Below are positions 7,994-16,846 of a stretch of 64,000 nt of DNA, piece by piece. Position 1 is the first letter of the stretch, and the number at the start of each line of letters is the position of its first letter. A program made the translations under genes and the position numbers. Source of the DNA: Halorubrum sodomense (GTDB lineage Archaea; Halobacteriota; Halobacteria; Halobacteriales; Haloferacaceae); contig NZ_FOYN01000001.1 in NCBI RefSeq assembly GCF_900111935.1, positions 62,001 to 126,000 on the forward strand. The letters run 5' to 3'. The notes below the pieces were generated by a model. The model ran no database searches and was not told where the DNA came from. It worked only from the letters and a program-made list of their open reading frames with translations.

Positions 7994-9772
7994 CTACAGC
8001 CGTTCCCGAAGCGTGTCGGCGGTCGCGTCGCCCACGCCGTCGACGTCGGTGAGGTCGTCCCGGGAGGCCTCGCGAACGCTCTCGACCGACCCGAACCGCC
8101 GGAGGAGCCGGCGGCGAGTCTCGGGGCCGACGCCGGGCACGTCGTCGAGGACCGTCGCCACCTCGTCGCGGACGGTCTGGTGGTAGGAGACCGCGAAGCG
8201 GTGCGCCTCGTCGCGCACGCGCTGGAGCAGGTGGAGCTCGGGGGCGTCGTCGTCCCAGCGGCGGGTGCCCGTCGGGGTGACGACCAGCTCCTCGGCCTTC
8301 GCGAGCGCGACGACGGGGGGGTCCCACCCGGTCTCCGCGAGCGCGTCGCGGGCGGCCCCCAGCTGCCCTTCGCCCCCGTCGATCAGGAGGAGGTCGGGGT
8401 CGGGTCGGTCGTCCTCGCCGGCGAGCGCGCGCTCCGCGCGCCAGCGGATCAGCTCGCGCATGTTGGCGTAGTCGTCGTTGCGCTCGGTGAGCTTCTTCCG
8501 GCGGTAGTCCGCGGTCTCGGCGCTCCCGTCGACGAAACAGATGTCGGAACCGACCACGGCGGTCCCCTGCGCGTGGCTCACGTCGAACCCCTCGATCCGC
8601 TCGGGGCGGGCGATCCCGAGCCGGTCCCCGAGCGCGCCCACCGGGTCGTCGCGGCCGCCGCGCTTCCGGGCGTTCTTCAGCGCGAGCTCGACGAGTTTCG
8701 CCTCGCGGCCGGCGCCCGGGACCCGGACCGCGACGCCCTCGGCCTCCAGCCAGTCGACCACGTCCGAGTCGGACGGTCGCTCCGCCAAGAGGACCGCGTC
8801 GGGGAACTCGCGCTCGGCGTAGTACTGCGCGAGGAACGCGGCGAGGACGGCGGCGGGGGTGTTGGCGTCGGCGGAGTCGCCGCGGCCGTCGTCGCCGGTC
8901 GATCCCCCGTCCACCGCCGCCGCGTCGAGCCGGTGTCGGCTCCGGTCGACGAGCTGGCCGCGCTCGCTGTGGAGCCGGGCCACGCGGGCCGTGTCGCCCT
9001 CGACCGCGGCCGCCAGCACGTCGACGGTGCGGTCGTCGGTGCGGTCGCTGACGGCCTCGCCGCCCTCGCCGTGGAACGCCTCGACGGCTTCGAGCCGGTC
9101 GCGGAGGTTCGCGGCGCGCTCGAACTCGTTCGCCTCGGCCGCCGCCTCCATCCGCCGCCGCAGCGGGTCCGCGAGCGCGCCCGTCTCCCCCTCGAAGAAG
9201 CGCCGCGCGGCGGCGACGTCCTCGGCGTAGTCCTCGGGCGATATCTCGCCGGTGCACGGCGCCGAGCAGATGCCCATCTCGTAGTCGAGGCAGGGGCGGT
9301 CGCGCCCGTCGTACTTGTGGTCCGAGCAGCCGCGGAGGCCGTACACCTCCCGCACCGCCTTCACCACGGTCTCGACGCGCCCCACGTCGGTGAACGGACC
9401 GTACGCGACCGCGCCCGCCTCCGGATCTCGAGTCACCTCGATCCGGGGCACCTCGTGGTCGGAGAAGGCGACCAAGGGGTACGACTTGTCGTCCTTCAGC
9501 CGGACGTTGTACCGGGGACGGAGCCGCTTGATGAGGTTCGCCTCCAGCAGCAGCGCCTGCGTCTCCGTGTCGGTGACCGCGAACTCGATCCGGTCGGCGC
9601 GCTCGACCATCCCGCGGATCCGCCCCGAGCGGGGGTCCGCGTACGACCGCACCCGGTCCCGGAGGTCGAGCGCCTTCCCGACGTACAGCGTCGTCTCGCC
9701 CGCCCGGAACTGGTAGACCCCCGGCTCGGTCGGGAGGTCTCGGGCCCGCTCGCGCACCGCGTCGGCGTCCAT
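7994..9772 (-). CDS. uvrC: Excinuclease ABC subunit C
   Basis: A 592-residue nuclease of nucleotide excision repair that makes both cuts around a lesion marked by UvrAB. In order: a GIY-YIG domain ([18 protein letters not shown]), a cysteine cluster ([20 protein letters not shown] followed by SAPC), a UVR motif ([13 protein letters not shown]), the RNase H-like endonuclease ([26 protein letters not shown]), and tandem helix-hairpin-helix motifs ([26 protein letters not shown]). Haloarchaea carry bacterial-type UvrABC. The gene is complete. Confidence 0.96.
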   Translation of the reverse strand: MDADAVRERARDLPTEPGVYQFRAGETTLYVGKALDLRDRVRSYADPRSGRIRGMVERADRIEFAVTDTETQALLLEANLIKRLRPRYNVRLKDDKSYPLVAFSDHEVPRIEVTRDPEAGAVAYGPFTDVGRVETVVKAVREVYGLRGCSDHKYDGRDRPCLDYEMGICSAPCTGEISPEDYAEDVAAARRFFEGETGALADPLRRRMEAAAEANEFERAANLRDRLEAVEAFHGEGGEAVSDRTDDRTVDVLAAAVEGDTARVARLHSERGQLVDRSRHRLDAAAVDGGSTGDDGRGDSADANTPAAVLAAFLAQYYAEREFPDAVLLAERPSDSDVVDWLEAEGVAVRVPGAGREAKLVELALKNARKRGGRDDPVGALGDRLGIARPERIEGFDVSHAQGTAVVGSDICFVDGSAETADYRRKKLTERNDDYANMRELIRWRAERALAGEDDRPDPDLLLIDGGEGQLGAARDALAETGWDPPVVALAKAEELVVTPTGTRRWDDDAPELHLLQRVRDEAHRFAVSYHQTVRDEVATVLDDVPGVGPETRRRLLRRFGSVESVREASRDDLTDVDGVGDATADTLRERL

Positions 9773-9898
9773 CGCTCTCGGACCGACGTAACCGCCGAAC
9801 GCGTTTGAACGCTGCGGGCCGCGGCCTCCCTCCGGCTCACCGTCCCCCGAGACCCGCCGTCACCCCCGATTATCAGTTCCGAACACTGGGGCGCGCCG

Positions 9899-9905
9899 TT
9901 TATAA
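9899..9905 (+). promoter_or_regulatory. TATA box of the transducer gene
   Basis: TTTATAA is centred about 31 nt before the ATG at 9933. The predicted transcript start is about 9928, giving a leader of only a few nucleotides. Confidence 0.5.
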
Positions 9906-9932
9906 TCCAGGTTCAGAGAGTTGAAGTAGACT

Positions 9933-11549
9933 ATGACGGGACTTCGCGAGCGTCTGCGGAGCGTGTTCGGGCGGGGGGGCGACTCCCGGTCGGTTCCCGA
10001 CGGCGGCGTCGTCGTCGAGGACTCGCCGGGAGCGGACGCCGTGACGGCCGCGGCCGACGAGTCCGGCGCCCCGGCCGACGGGGCGCACAGCGTCACGGAG
10101 GCGGACGGCGCGGACCGGAGCGGCACCCTGGCCGGCGCCGGCTTCGCCGAGGCGTTCAACGCCACGGGGGTCCCGACGTTCATCCTCGACACCGAGGGGA
10201 ACGTCGCCGAGTGGAACGAGTCGATCGCGGCGCTCACGGGCGTCGACCGCGGGGACGCCCTCGGTCACGGCTACGCCTCGGAGCTGTTCTACCCCGACGG
10301 TCGGCGCGCCGACACCCTCGCGGACAAGGTGCTCGACGCGCCCGAGACCGCCGACGAGGCCTACGACCTCGAACGGTGCGGGAGCGCCCGGACCCGCTAT
10401 CGCGACACGAGTACGATGGTCGACCGACACGGCGACGAGAAGCACATCGAGTTCACCGCGACGCCGATGTACGACGGCGACGAGCTCGTCGGCGTGACGG
10501 AGGTCGTTATCGACCGGACCGAGAACGTCAACGAGCGGGAGGCGACGGCGGAGCTGGTCGCCGAGATCCGCACCACGGCCGAGGCGATCGGGGAGGGGGA
10601 CTTGGAGGCCCGCGCCGTCTGCCGCGAGGAGTGCGAGATCCTCGACGAGGAGCTGTTGAGCGTCATCGACGTCGTCAACCGGATGGCCGAGAACCTCGAG
10701 GACCTCTCCGAGAGCGTTCACGAGAAGGCGCGCGACCTCGACGCGACGGTCGAGGAGGCGAGCGCCGCGGCCGCCGACATCGCCGAGAACGTCGACGAGC
10801 AGAACGAGCTCTTAGAGGAGAGCGTCTCGGAGATGCAGTCCTTCTCCGCCGGGATGGAGGAGGTGGCCGCGACGGCCGACGAGGTGGACACCGCCGCGGT
10901 CGCGGCCGCCGACGCCGCCGACGAGGGGCTCGACGCCAGCGAGGACGCCCGCGAGGCGACCGAGGACGTCGTCGAGATCGGCGACGAGCTCGTCGAGAGC
11001 GTCGGCGCGCTCTCCGAGCGCATGGACGACATCGAGGAGGTGATCGAGGTCATCTCCGACGTGGCCGAGCAGACGAACCTGCTCGCGCTCAACGCCAACA
11101 TCGAGGCCGCCCGCGCCGGCGAGGGCGGCGACGGCTTCGCGGTCGTCGCCGAGGAGGTGAAGAAGCTCGCGGACGAGACCCGCGGCTACACCGAGGAGAT
11201 CACGGAGAGCCTCGACAAGCTACAGGCGCAGTCCGCGGAGACCACGACCGCCGTCGAGCGCTCTCACGAGCGGATCGAGGACGCGGGCACCGAGATCGAG
11301 ACGGTTCTCGACTCGCTCGAGGAGATCGCCGACGCGGTCGACGAGGCGGCCGCGGGCGTCGCGGAGGTCGCGCGCACCACCGACGACCAGGCCGCGACCG
11401 TCGAGGAGCTCACCTCCTCGCTGGAGGCGGTCCGCGAGCGCTCCGACCGCACGGAGGACGCGACCGATCGCATCGTCGACGCCACCGACGACCAGGAGGC
11501 GGCCGTCGACGAGCTGATCGCCCGCGTCGAACGGCTCGACGCGCGGTAA
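9933..11549 (+). CDS. Soluble chemotaxis transducer with PAS domain
   Basis: A 538-residue methyl-accepting chemotaxis protein without membrane segments, so it should signal from the cytoplasm. After a disordered acidic head comes a PAS domain (about residues 68-190: [20 protein letters not shown]), a HAMP-like linker, and a long coiled-coil signalling domain. The conserved CheW/CheA-binding tip is [20 protein letters not shown] followed by [14 protein letters not shown]. The Glu/Gln-rich coils carry likely methylation sites. By family knowledge it would feed CheA and set flagellar switching; the ligand of the PAS domain is unknown. Confidence 0.9.
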   Translation: MTGLRERLRSVFGRGGDSRSVPDGGVVVEDSPGADAVTAAADESGAPADGAHSVTEADGADRSGTLAGAGFAEAFNATGVPTFILDTEGNVAEWNESIAALTGVDRGDALGHGYASELFYPDGRRADTLADKVLDAPETADEAYDLERCGSARTRYRDTSTMVDRHGDEKHIEFTATPMYDGDELVGVTEVVIDRTENVNEREATAELVAEIRTTAEAIGEGDLEARAVCREECEILDEELLSVIDVVNRMAENLEDLSESVHEKARDLDATVEEASAAAADIAENVDEQNELLEESVSEMQSFSAGMEEVAATADEVDTAAVAAADAADEGLDASEDAREATEDVVEIGDELVESVGALSERMDDIEEVIEVISDVAEQTNLLALNANIEAARAGEGGDGFAVVAEEVKKLADETRGYTEEITESLDKLQAQSAETTTAVERSHERIEDAGTEIETVLDSLEEIADAVDEAAAGVAEVARTTDDQAATVEELTSSLEAVRERSDRTEDATDRIVDATDDQEAAVDELIARVERLDAR

Positions 11550-11625
11550 CTCCGTCCCGTTCTGGTCCGTCCCGTCCCGTTCTGGTCCGTCCCGTCCCGT
11601 CCCGTCCCGAACCCCGACGCGTTTC
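11550..11625. repeat. CCCGT-type short repeat tract
   Basis: Directly behind the transducer stop codon, the pentamer CCCGT/GTCCC is repeated with interspersed TCTGG (about 15 units). It is a pyrimidine-rich low-complexity tract between two genes. Confidence 0.7.
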
Positions 11626-11704
11626 GCCCCTGTTCTCCCGTCCTCGGCCGTCCGCTTCTCCTGTCCCGCCGAACGTTTAACCCCGCTCAACCCCCAGAAA
11701 TCGT

Positions 11705-13096
11705 ATGTCCGTTACGCCGCCAGGACCGCTCGGCGACCCCCTGTTCGGGAACGGTCGCCAGTTCGCGGACGACCCGTTCGGCTTCCTGCGCGCCTGCGCC
11801 GACAGCTACGGCGACGTGGTGCGACTGAACCTCGGCCCGAGAGAGACCTACCTGCTCACGAACCCCGCCGACGTCGAGCGCGTCCTCGTCGCGGACGCCG
11901 AACGCTACCGCAAGCCGCAGTTCGACGACGCGATGGACACGCTGCTCGGCGACGGTCTCCTCATGAGCGAGGGGGAGACGTGGAAACGCCAGCGGAAGCT
12001 GGCGAACCCCGCCTTCCACAACCGCCGGATCGGCGCGCTCGCCGGCGTGATGGCCGACCACGCCGAGTCGCACGTCGCCGACTGGGACGGCGGCGACGTC
12101 GTCGACCTCCAACTGGAGCTGGCCCGGCTCACCGTGAAGATCATCGTCACGGCGATGTTCGGCGCCGACATCTCCGACGAGGAGGTGAAGACGGTCCAGG
12201 AGAACCTCGAACCCCTCGGCGCGCGCTTCGAGCCCGACCCCCGCCGGTACCTGATCCCGGACTGGCTGCCGACCCGCGAGAACCGCGAGTTCGACGCCGC
12301 CATCGACACGCTCGAATCGGTGATCGACGACATCGTCGCCCGCCGCCGCGGCACGGAGCGCGACCCGAGCGTCGACCCCGCCGGCCCCGACGGGACCGGC
12401 GTCCGCGGGCCGCCCGGCGACCCCGACGCCGACCTCCCGATGGACCTGCTCTCCGTCCTGCTCCGCGCCCGCGACCGCGGCGAGCAGACCGACGAGAACC
12501 TCCGCGACGAGCTGGTGACGATGCTCCTGGCCGGCCACGACACCACCGCGCTCGCGCTCACCTACGCCTTCTACCTCCTCTCGAACCACCCGGCGGCCCG
12601 CGAGCGGGTCGCCGGCGAGGCCGAGGCGGCCGTGAGCAGCGGCCCCCTGACCGCGGGCGCCGTCCGCGACATGGAGTACACCGAGCGCGTCCTCAACGAG
12701 TCGATGCGCCTCTACCCGCCCGTCTACACCCTGTTCCGCGAGCCGAAGCTCGACGTGAAGCTGGGGGGATACCGGGTCCCCGAGGGCTCCGCGCTGATGG
12801 TCTCTCAGTGGGTGATCCACCGGTCCGACCGCTGGTACGACGACCCCGAGGCGTTCGACCCGGACCGCTGGACCCCGGAGCGCCGGAGCGAGCGACCGCG
12901 GTTCGCCTTCTTCCCGTTCGGCGGCGGCCCGCGCCACTGTATCGGGAAGGCGTTCTCGCTACTGGAGGCGAAGATCATCCTCGCGACGGTCTGCTCGCGG
13001 TTCGACCTGGACTACGAGGGGCCGAGCCTCGCCCTGCGCGGGTCGCTGACGATGCACCCGGACCACCCGGTGCCGATGCGGATCCGCGAGCGCTGA
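11705..13096 (+). CDS. Cytochrome P450
   Basis: A 463-residue haem monooxygenase. The I-helix oxygen-binding motif LLAGHDTTALAL, the K-helix E-x-x-R (LNESMRLYPP) and the haem-binding loop FFPFGGGPRHCIGKAF with its cysteine ligand are all present. Length and motifs fit bacterial and haloarchaeal CYP families acting on fatty acids or terpenoids. No ferredoxin or reductase gene is adjacent. A TATA-like GTTTAAC lies about 27 nt ahead of the start. Three bases after its stop codon a small cysteine-rich gene begins, possibly co-transcribed. Confidence 0.94.
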   Translation: MSVTPPGPLGDPLFGNGRQFADDPFGFLRACADSYGDVVRLNLGPRETYLLTNPADVERVLVADAERYRKPQFDDAMDTLLGDGLLMSEGETWKRQRKLANPAFHNRRIGALAGVMADHAESHVADWDGGDVVDLQLELARLTVKIIVTAMFGADISDEEVKTVQENLEPLGARFEPDPRRYLIPDWLPTRENREFDAAIDTLESVIDDIVARRRGTERDPSVDPAGPDGTGVRGPPGDPDADLPMDLLSVLLRARDRGEQTDENLRDELVTMLLAGHDTTALALTYAFYLLSNHPAARERVAGEAEAAVSSGPLTAGAVRDMEYTERVLNESMRLYPPVYTLFREPKLDVKLGGYRVPEGSALMVSQWVIHRSDRWYDDPEAFDPDRWTPERRSERPRFAFFPFGGGPRHCIGKAFSLLEAKIILATVCSRFDLDYEGPSLALRGSLTMHPDHPVPMRIRER

Positions 13097-13099
13097 GGG

Positions 13100-13285
13100 A
13101 TGACCGACGACGAGGCGGCGTCGTACTGCGCCCGCTGTGGCGAACCGCTCTCGCTGGGCCTCGTCGCGGGCCAGCAGCGCGCCTGCTGTCTCAACGCGAC
13201 TCCCATCGCCGGCGTTTGTCCGACGCACGGCCCGGTGGGGCCGCACCACGCGGTCGACGAGCTGAGTGAGAGCGACGGGACGTAG
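13100..13285 (+). CDS. Small cysteine-rich (zinc-binding?) protein
   Basis: A 61-residue protein whose ATG is three bases after the P450 stop, suggesting co-transcription. It has YCARCGEPLSLG near the start, ACCLNATP in the middle and VCPTHGP near the end, so five cysteines and several histidines could hold one zinc ion. No function is known to me. Its close coupling to the P450 gene is its most informative feature. It might instead be a short chance ORF, but codon use and the cysteine spacing look real. Confidence 0.6.
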   Translation: MTDDEAASYCARCGEPLSLGLVAGQQRACCLNATPIAGVCPTHGPVGPHHAVDELSESDGT

Positions 13286-13305
13286 GCGGCCTCGACCGTC
13301 GCTCA

Positions 13306-13531
13306 TTTATAAACTACCACCCTTGTGGTCGGCGCGTGCCTCCGAGCGCCCCACGGGCGCGAGGAGCACGCGCGAGGGAGTCAGCCGGCCGGAGCGAAGC
13401 GGAGGCCGGCTGACGAGGCTGGGGAGGTGTGAGGCTGTAGTGGCGTGCGGTCGGGCGGGATCCAAAGGGGCAGCCTCCCGGCTGGGGCTTTGGAGATGTT
13501 CACCGCCGATCTACGATTTCTCATTTATAAA
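13306..13531 (+). repeat. Dispersed structured element, copy A (minimal form)
   Basis: The shortest of six related intergenic elements. It starts with TTTATAAA at 13306, then GGCGCGTGCC, a GC hairpin, GAGGAGCACGCGCGAGGGA, and a hairpin with arms GTCAGCCGGCC and GGCCGGCTGAC. The block GAGGCTGGGGAGG follows, then CAAAGGGGCAGCC and its partner GGCTGGGGCTTTG with only a TCCC loop between. CTTTGGAG ends at 13495 and exactly 29 nt later is TTATAA (13525). A decayed copy of the 57-bp end unit continues to about 13575. No conserved reading frame. Confidence 0.8.
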
Positions 13532-13664
13532 TAAGCGGCTGGCGTTTTGAAACACGCACCGTCGATCGGCCGTCTGCCGGTTATCTGTCGCCCCCGATAT
13601 CGAAAACGAGTGAGATGCGGTCGTCGGCGTAACTGTTATTCGTACACAATTTCAACACAGACGT

Positions 13665-13943
13665 ATGTCAGAAGCGAGTTCGTCGCCGGAGAAGACGACG
13701 GTCAACATCCGAATGACGGAGTCGTTCCTCGCCGACGTCGACGCGACGTGGAAGGACCTCGGATACAATAGTCGGAGCGAGTTCGTGCGCGACGTGCTCC
13801 GCGACGCGGTGAAACACCCGGAGTTCGATCGCGCCGACCTCAAGGCGGTCGCCGCGAGCGAAGTCGACATCCAGCAGGGCCGCACCCGCGACAGCGACGC
13901 GATCAAAGCCGAGTACGGTAGCGACGGCGACGGCGATCGATGA
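13665..13943 (+). CDS. Ribbon-helix-helix antitoxin (ParD/CopG-like)
   Basis: A 92-residue protein. The region KTTVNIRMTESFLADVD is a ribbon strand and first helix, and GYNSRSEFVRDVLRDAV is the second helix of a CopG/ParD DNA-binding dimer. The charged tail would contact the toxin. Its stop overlaps the downstream ParE-like start by four bases (ATGA). A likely promoter element (GTTATTCG) is about 30 nt upstream. This is the second toxin-antitoxin pair of the window. Confidence 0.82.
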   Translation: MSEASSSPEKTTVNIRMTESFLADVDATWKDLGYNSRSEFVRDVLRDAVKHPEFDRADLKAVAASEVDIQQGRTRDSDAIKAEYGSDGDGDR

Positions 13944-14221
13944 GCGACGGGTGGGACTGGCGGTTCACCGACCGGTCGGAGCGACAGCTTGCGGCGCTCG
14001 ACGACCACGCCCGCGACCGGATCCTCTCGAAGCTCGACGAGGTCGTCACCGACCAGTGGCGGGACCCGACCGATCACCTCGAACCGCTCGCCGGCGCTCC
14101 GCACCAGAAACTCCGGATCGGTCAGTTTCGGCTCGCGTGTCGGGCAGACCGCGACCGAGAGATACTGTTCGTTGTCGCCATCCGGAAGCGCGGCGGCGAC
14201 GCGTACCGAGACGACGATTGA
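13940..14221 (+). CDS. RelE/ParE-family toxin
   Basis: A 93-residue protein with the RelE/ParE fold signature: WRFTDRSERQLAALDDHARD, then an arm (KLRIGQFRLACRADRDREI) and a final strand with VVAIRKRGGDAYRD. RelE-type members cut mRNA in the ribosome and ParE-type members inhibit gyrase; sequence reading alone does not separate the two here. The partner is the upstream ribbon-helix-helix antitoxin. Confidence 0.83.
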   Translation: MSDGWDWRFTDRSERQLAALDDHARDRILSKLDEVVTDQWRDPTDHLEPLAGAPHQKLRIGQFRLACRADRDREILFVVAIRKRGGDAYRDDD

Positions 14222-14258
14222 ACGTCCGGCGCGATCGCCACGAGCGAGGCATCTAGAT

Positions 14259-14816
14259 TTATAACTTTACGCTCGCCGCGACCTCCCGGAACTCCGGGTC
14301 CCAGGCGTCGAGCGCGTGGACGCGCCACCGGATCGGGTCGAACTCGGCGCCGACGAGGCCGGCGACCGCGCCCGGCTCGGGATTCCCGCCGCGAGCCAGC
14401 GTGATGTGGGGTACGTACTCGTCGCCCTCGATCCCCTCGACCGCGCCGAACGCGTCACAGAGCCGCCGGTGAACCCGGACCAACTCGTCGCTCTCGACGG
14501 CCAGGTACACGACCGGCCGCGACCCCGACCGCGGCGCGTCGAAGACGTCGACGCCGGTGACGGCGACCTCGAAGGGGTCGACCCCGGCGAGCGGCCGGCG
14601 AAGCCGCTCGCGCAGGCGGTCGACGGCGGCCTCTCTGTCCGGGACCTCTGGCCTCTCCGCTCCCTCACCCTCCTCGCTCCGCACGTCCGCGACGCCGAAC
14701 CGCTTACAGACGAGCGTGTGGCGCTCGCGCACGCGGTCGAACCCCGACAGTTTCGGGTGGAGATCGGCCGCCAGCCGCTCCACCGCGGTCGGGAGCGGGA
14801 CGTTGAGGCTGAACAC
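14259..14816 (-). CDS. 2'-5' RNA ligase-like 2H phosphoesterase
   Basis: A 185-residue protein of the 2H superfamily. The first motif is RERHTLVCKRFGV near residue 33 and the second is PHITLARGGNP near residue 135, giving the two H-x-T/S motifs. It differs from the ThpR encoded at 5.5-6.1 kb in having an acidic insert, so it is a paralogue with its own, unknown substrate (cyclic phosphate on RNA or a nucleotide). It ends divergently before the small membrane protein gene. Confidence 0.75.
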   Translation of the reverse strand: MFSLNVPLPTAVERLAADLHPKLSGFDRVRERHTLVCKRFGVADVRSEEGEGAERPEVPDREAAVDRLRERLRRPLAGVDPFEVAVTGVDVFDAPRSGSRPVVYLAVESDELVRVHRRLCDAFGAVEGIEGDEYVPHITLARGGNPEPGAVAGLVGAEFDPIRWRVHALDAWDPEFREVAASVKL

Positions 14817-14829
14817 GTCGACCGTCGCC

Positions 14830-15018
14830 TCAGATCCGGTCAGTCAGGTGTAACGCGATCAGGACGACGAGCGCGATCCCGATCAGCGTCGGCAGCGCGT
14901 CGAGCAGCCAGAAGGCGACCTCGAGGACGGCCCCGACGATCTCCACCAGAAGCCACACGACGACGAGCAGCAACACGACTTTCAGGAGGTCGTCGGTGTC
15001 GATCTCGGCACGGTTCAT
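14830..15018 (-). CDS. Small membrane protein
   Basis: A 62-residue protein, MNRAEIDTDD followed by two hydrophobic helices (LLKVVLLLVVVWLLVEIVGA and LPTLIGIALVVLIALHL). It should span the membrane twice with short charged ends. Small two-helix proteins of this sort are common and uncharacterised in haloarchaea. It lies between mdh and the 2H phosphoesterase gene on the same strand. Confidence 0.65.
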   Translation of the reverse strand: MNRAEIDTDDLLKVVLLLVVVWLLVEIVGAVLEVAFWLLDALPTLIGIALVVLIALHLTDRI

Positions 15019-15071
15019 GCTCGGACGAGGGCGCGGCAGCGGTAAAAAGTCGGTGGGTAGCGAAGCGTCCG

Positions 15072-15986
15072 TTACGCGATCTTCTCGTACTGCTCGGAGA
15101 GCTTCTCGGCGGCCTCGTCGAGCAGCTCGGTCTCGTACTCGTCGAGGTCCCACTCGACGACCTCCTCGACGCCGTCCGAGCCCAGCTTCGCGGGCACGCC
15201 GAGCGCGGTGTCCTCGTAGCCGTACTCGCCGTCGAGCACGACCGAACAGGGGAGCACCTCGCCGGTGTCGTTCAGGATCGCTTCGACGGTGTGCGCGACG
15301 CCGGTGGCGGGCCCCCACTGCGTGGCGCCCTTCCGGCTGATGACGTCCATCGCGGACTCCTGAAGATCCGCGAGGATCTGCTCTTTCTCGTCGGCGTCGA
15401 ACGACGGGTCGCGGCCGTTCACGCGGACCTTCGAGAAGACGGGCGCCTGCGCGTCGCCGTGTTCGCCCAGGATCGTCGCCTCGACGTTCTTCACGGGCGC
15501 GTCGAAGCGTTCGGAGAGGACGTAGCGGAAGCGCGCGGAGTCGAGCCGCCCGCCGAAGCCGACCACCTCGTGCCGGTCGCGGTCGCCCGCCTCGTAGAGG
15601 TGGCGGTTCAGTAGGTCGACCGGGTTGGAGGTGGTGACGGTGACGAAGTCGTCGTTGTGCTCGGCCAGCGACGAGCCGATGTCCTCCATGATGGGGGCGT
15701 TGTCGCCGGCCAGGTCGATGCGGGTCTGGCCCTCCTGTCGCGGGATGCCGGCGGTGATGACGACGACGTCCGAGCCGGCGGTGTCCTCGTACTCGCCCTG
15801 CCGGACGGTCGTGTTCGAGTCGTAGGCGACGCCGTGGTTCGCGTCGGCGGCCTGTCCGATCGTCGTCTCGCGCTGGTCCGGAATGTCGACGAAGACGAGC
15901 TCGTCGACCACGTCGCGCAGCGCGAGGTTGTAGCCGGCCGCGGCCCCGACGGTCCCCGCCGCACCGATAACGCTGACCTTTGTCAT
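15072..15986 (-). CDS. mdh: Malate dehydrogenase
   Basis: A 304-residue LDH-like malate dehydrogenase. The NAD loop [20 protein letters not shown], the acidic residue after strand 2 (VFVDIPDQ), the substrate-binding arginine loop [13 protein letters not shown], the second arginine in [11 protein letters not shown] and the catalytic histidine in [13 protein letters not shown] are all visible. The enzyme interconverts malate and oxaloacetate with NAD in the TCA cycle. TTTACT at about 16013-16019 on the coding strand gives a leaderless promoter at the correct distance. Confidence 0.95.
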   Translation of the reverse strand: MTKVSVIGAAGTVGAAAGYNLALRDVVDELVFVDIPDQRETTIGQAADANHGVAYDSNTTVRQGEYEDTAGSDVVVITAGIPRQEGQTRIDLAGDNAPIMEDIGSSLAEHNDDFVTVTTSNPVDLLNRHLYEAGDRDRHEVVGFGGRLDSARFRYVLSERFDAPVKNVEATILGEHGDAQAPVFSKVRVNGRDPSFDADEKEQILADLQESAMDVISRKGATQWGPATGVAHTVEAILNDTGEVLPCSVVLDGEYGYEDTALGVPAKLGSDGVEEVVEWDLDEYETELLDEAAEKLSEQYEKIA

Positions 15987-16094
15987 ACCGTGTACACTCG
16001 CGTCCGGGCGGCGAGTAAACGTTTCGGAACCTCAGCAACGTCCGTGGCGGTCGTCGCGAAACCCCTAACTCCCGCCGCGCCGAAGCGTCGCCTC

Positions 16095-16688
16095 GTGCCG
16101 ACGTTCCGCTACCCGTGTCCGGGCTGTCGGACGACGAACAGCCTCCACGACGCCGACTGCGAGTTCGAGGGCGTGAGCTGGCCCACCGTCGAGAAGGCGT
16201 ACACGGACCTCCTCTCGGTCCTCACGGCGGAGCCCGAGGGCCTCTCGGAGGCGGCGCTGCGAGACGCGATTCCGGCGGAGTGGGGCGGGCTCCACAAAGC
16301 GGCGCTCGGCGCGCTCCGTCGCGACCAGCGCGTCGTCGAGGACGGCGACCGCCTCCGACTCCTCACCGCCGCCGAGTTCAAGGAGCGCGTCTCCGAGCCC
16401 ACCCGCGACCCGATGCGGACCGTCTACGAGCACGGCTCCGTCCCCGGCTGTCACGACAACGCCGTCTTCGCGATGGTGGCGTGGTACGAGATGGTCGGCC
16501 TTTCGTGGCCCGAGACCCGCGAGAACGTGATCGAGTGGCTCCGCGAGTCGGGCGCGTGGGACCGCGGCGGCTTCGAGGAGTCGACGCCGGGAGAGCTCGT
16601 CGACGCCAAGCGCCACGTGTACGACGAGGGGTACGGCTGGAAGGAGAAGGGCCAGGCCGCGAAGCGCGTCATCGAACGGCATCTGTAG
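16095..16688 (+). CDS. Uncharacterised haloarchaeal protein with zinc motif
   Basis: A 197-residue protein with a GTG start (GTGCCGACG). It begins PTFRYPCPGCRTTNSLHDAD and then C, so a CxxC...H..C zinc site is likely. A winged-helix-like part follows (LSEAALRDAIPAEWGGLHKA; ALRRDQRVVEDGDRLRLL), then a C-terminal helical domain with several tryptophans (VIEWLRESGAWDRGGFEE). The combination suggests nucleic-acid binding, but no specific function is known. CCTAAC about 27 nt upstream could be its promoter, which would make it leaderless from GTG. Confidence 0.7.
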   Translation: MPTFRYPCPGCRTTNSLHDADCEFEGVSWPTVEKAYTDLLSVLTAEPEGLSEAALRDAIPAEWGGLHKAALGALRRDQRVVEDGDRLRLLTAAEFKERVSEPTRDPMRTVYEHGSVPGCHDNAVFAMVAWYEMVGLSWPETRENVIEWLRESGAWDRGGFEESTPGELVDAKRHVYDEGYGWKEKGQAAKRVIERHL

Positions 16689-16846
16689 CGCGGTCCGCTT
16701 CGGATCTCCTCTCAGGTCGGCGGTCCGTCCTCACGACCGCGGCGTTCGGACGCCGAACCGGACGACGGACCGGCGGACCGCGTGAGCAACTGGCGGCCCG
16801 TCGTCGCGCGACAGTTTTACGCCCGCCGTCGCCGTCGTTCCCACGT

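Noticed and set aside
13266-13550. Open frames inside elements A, B and D (for example 13266-13550 and 22230-22484)
   Set aside because: The frames are not kept between copies, and changes follow stem pairing, not codon structure, so the elements are treated as non-coding.
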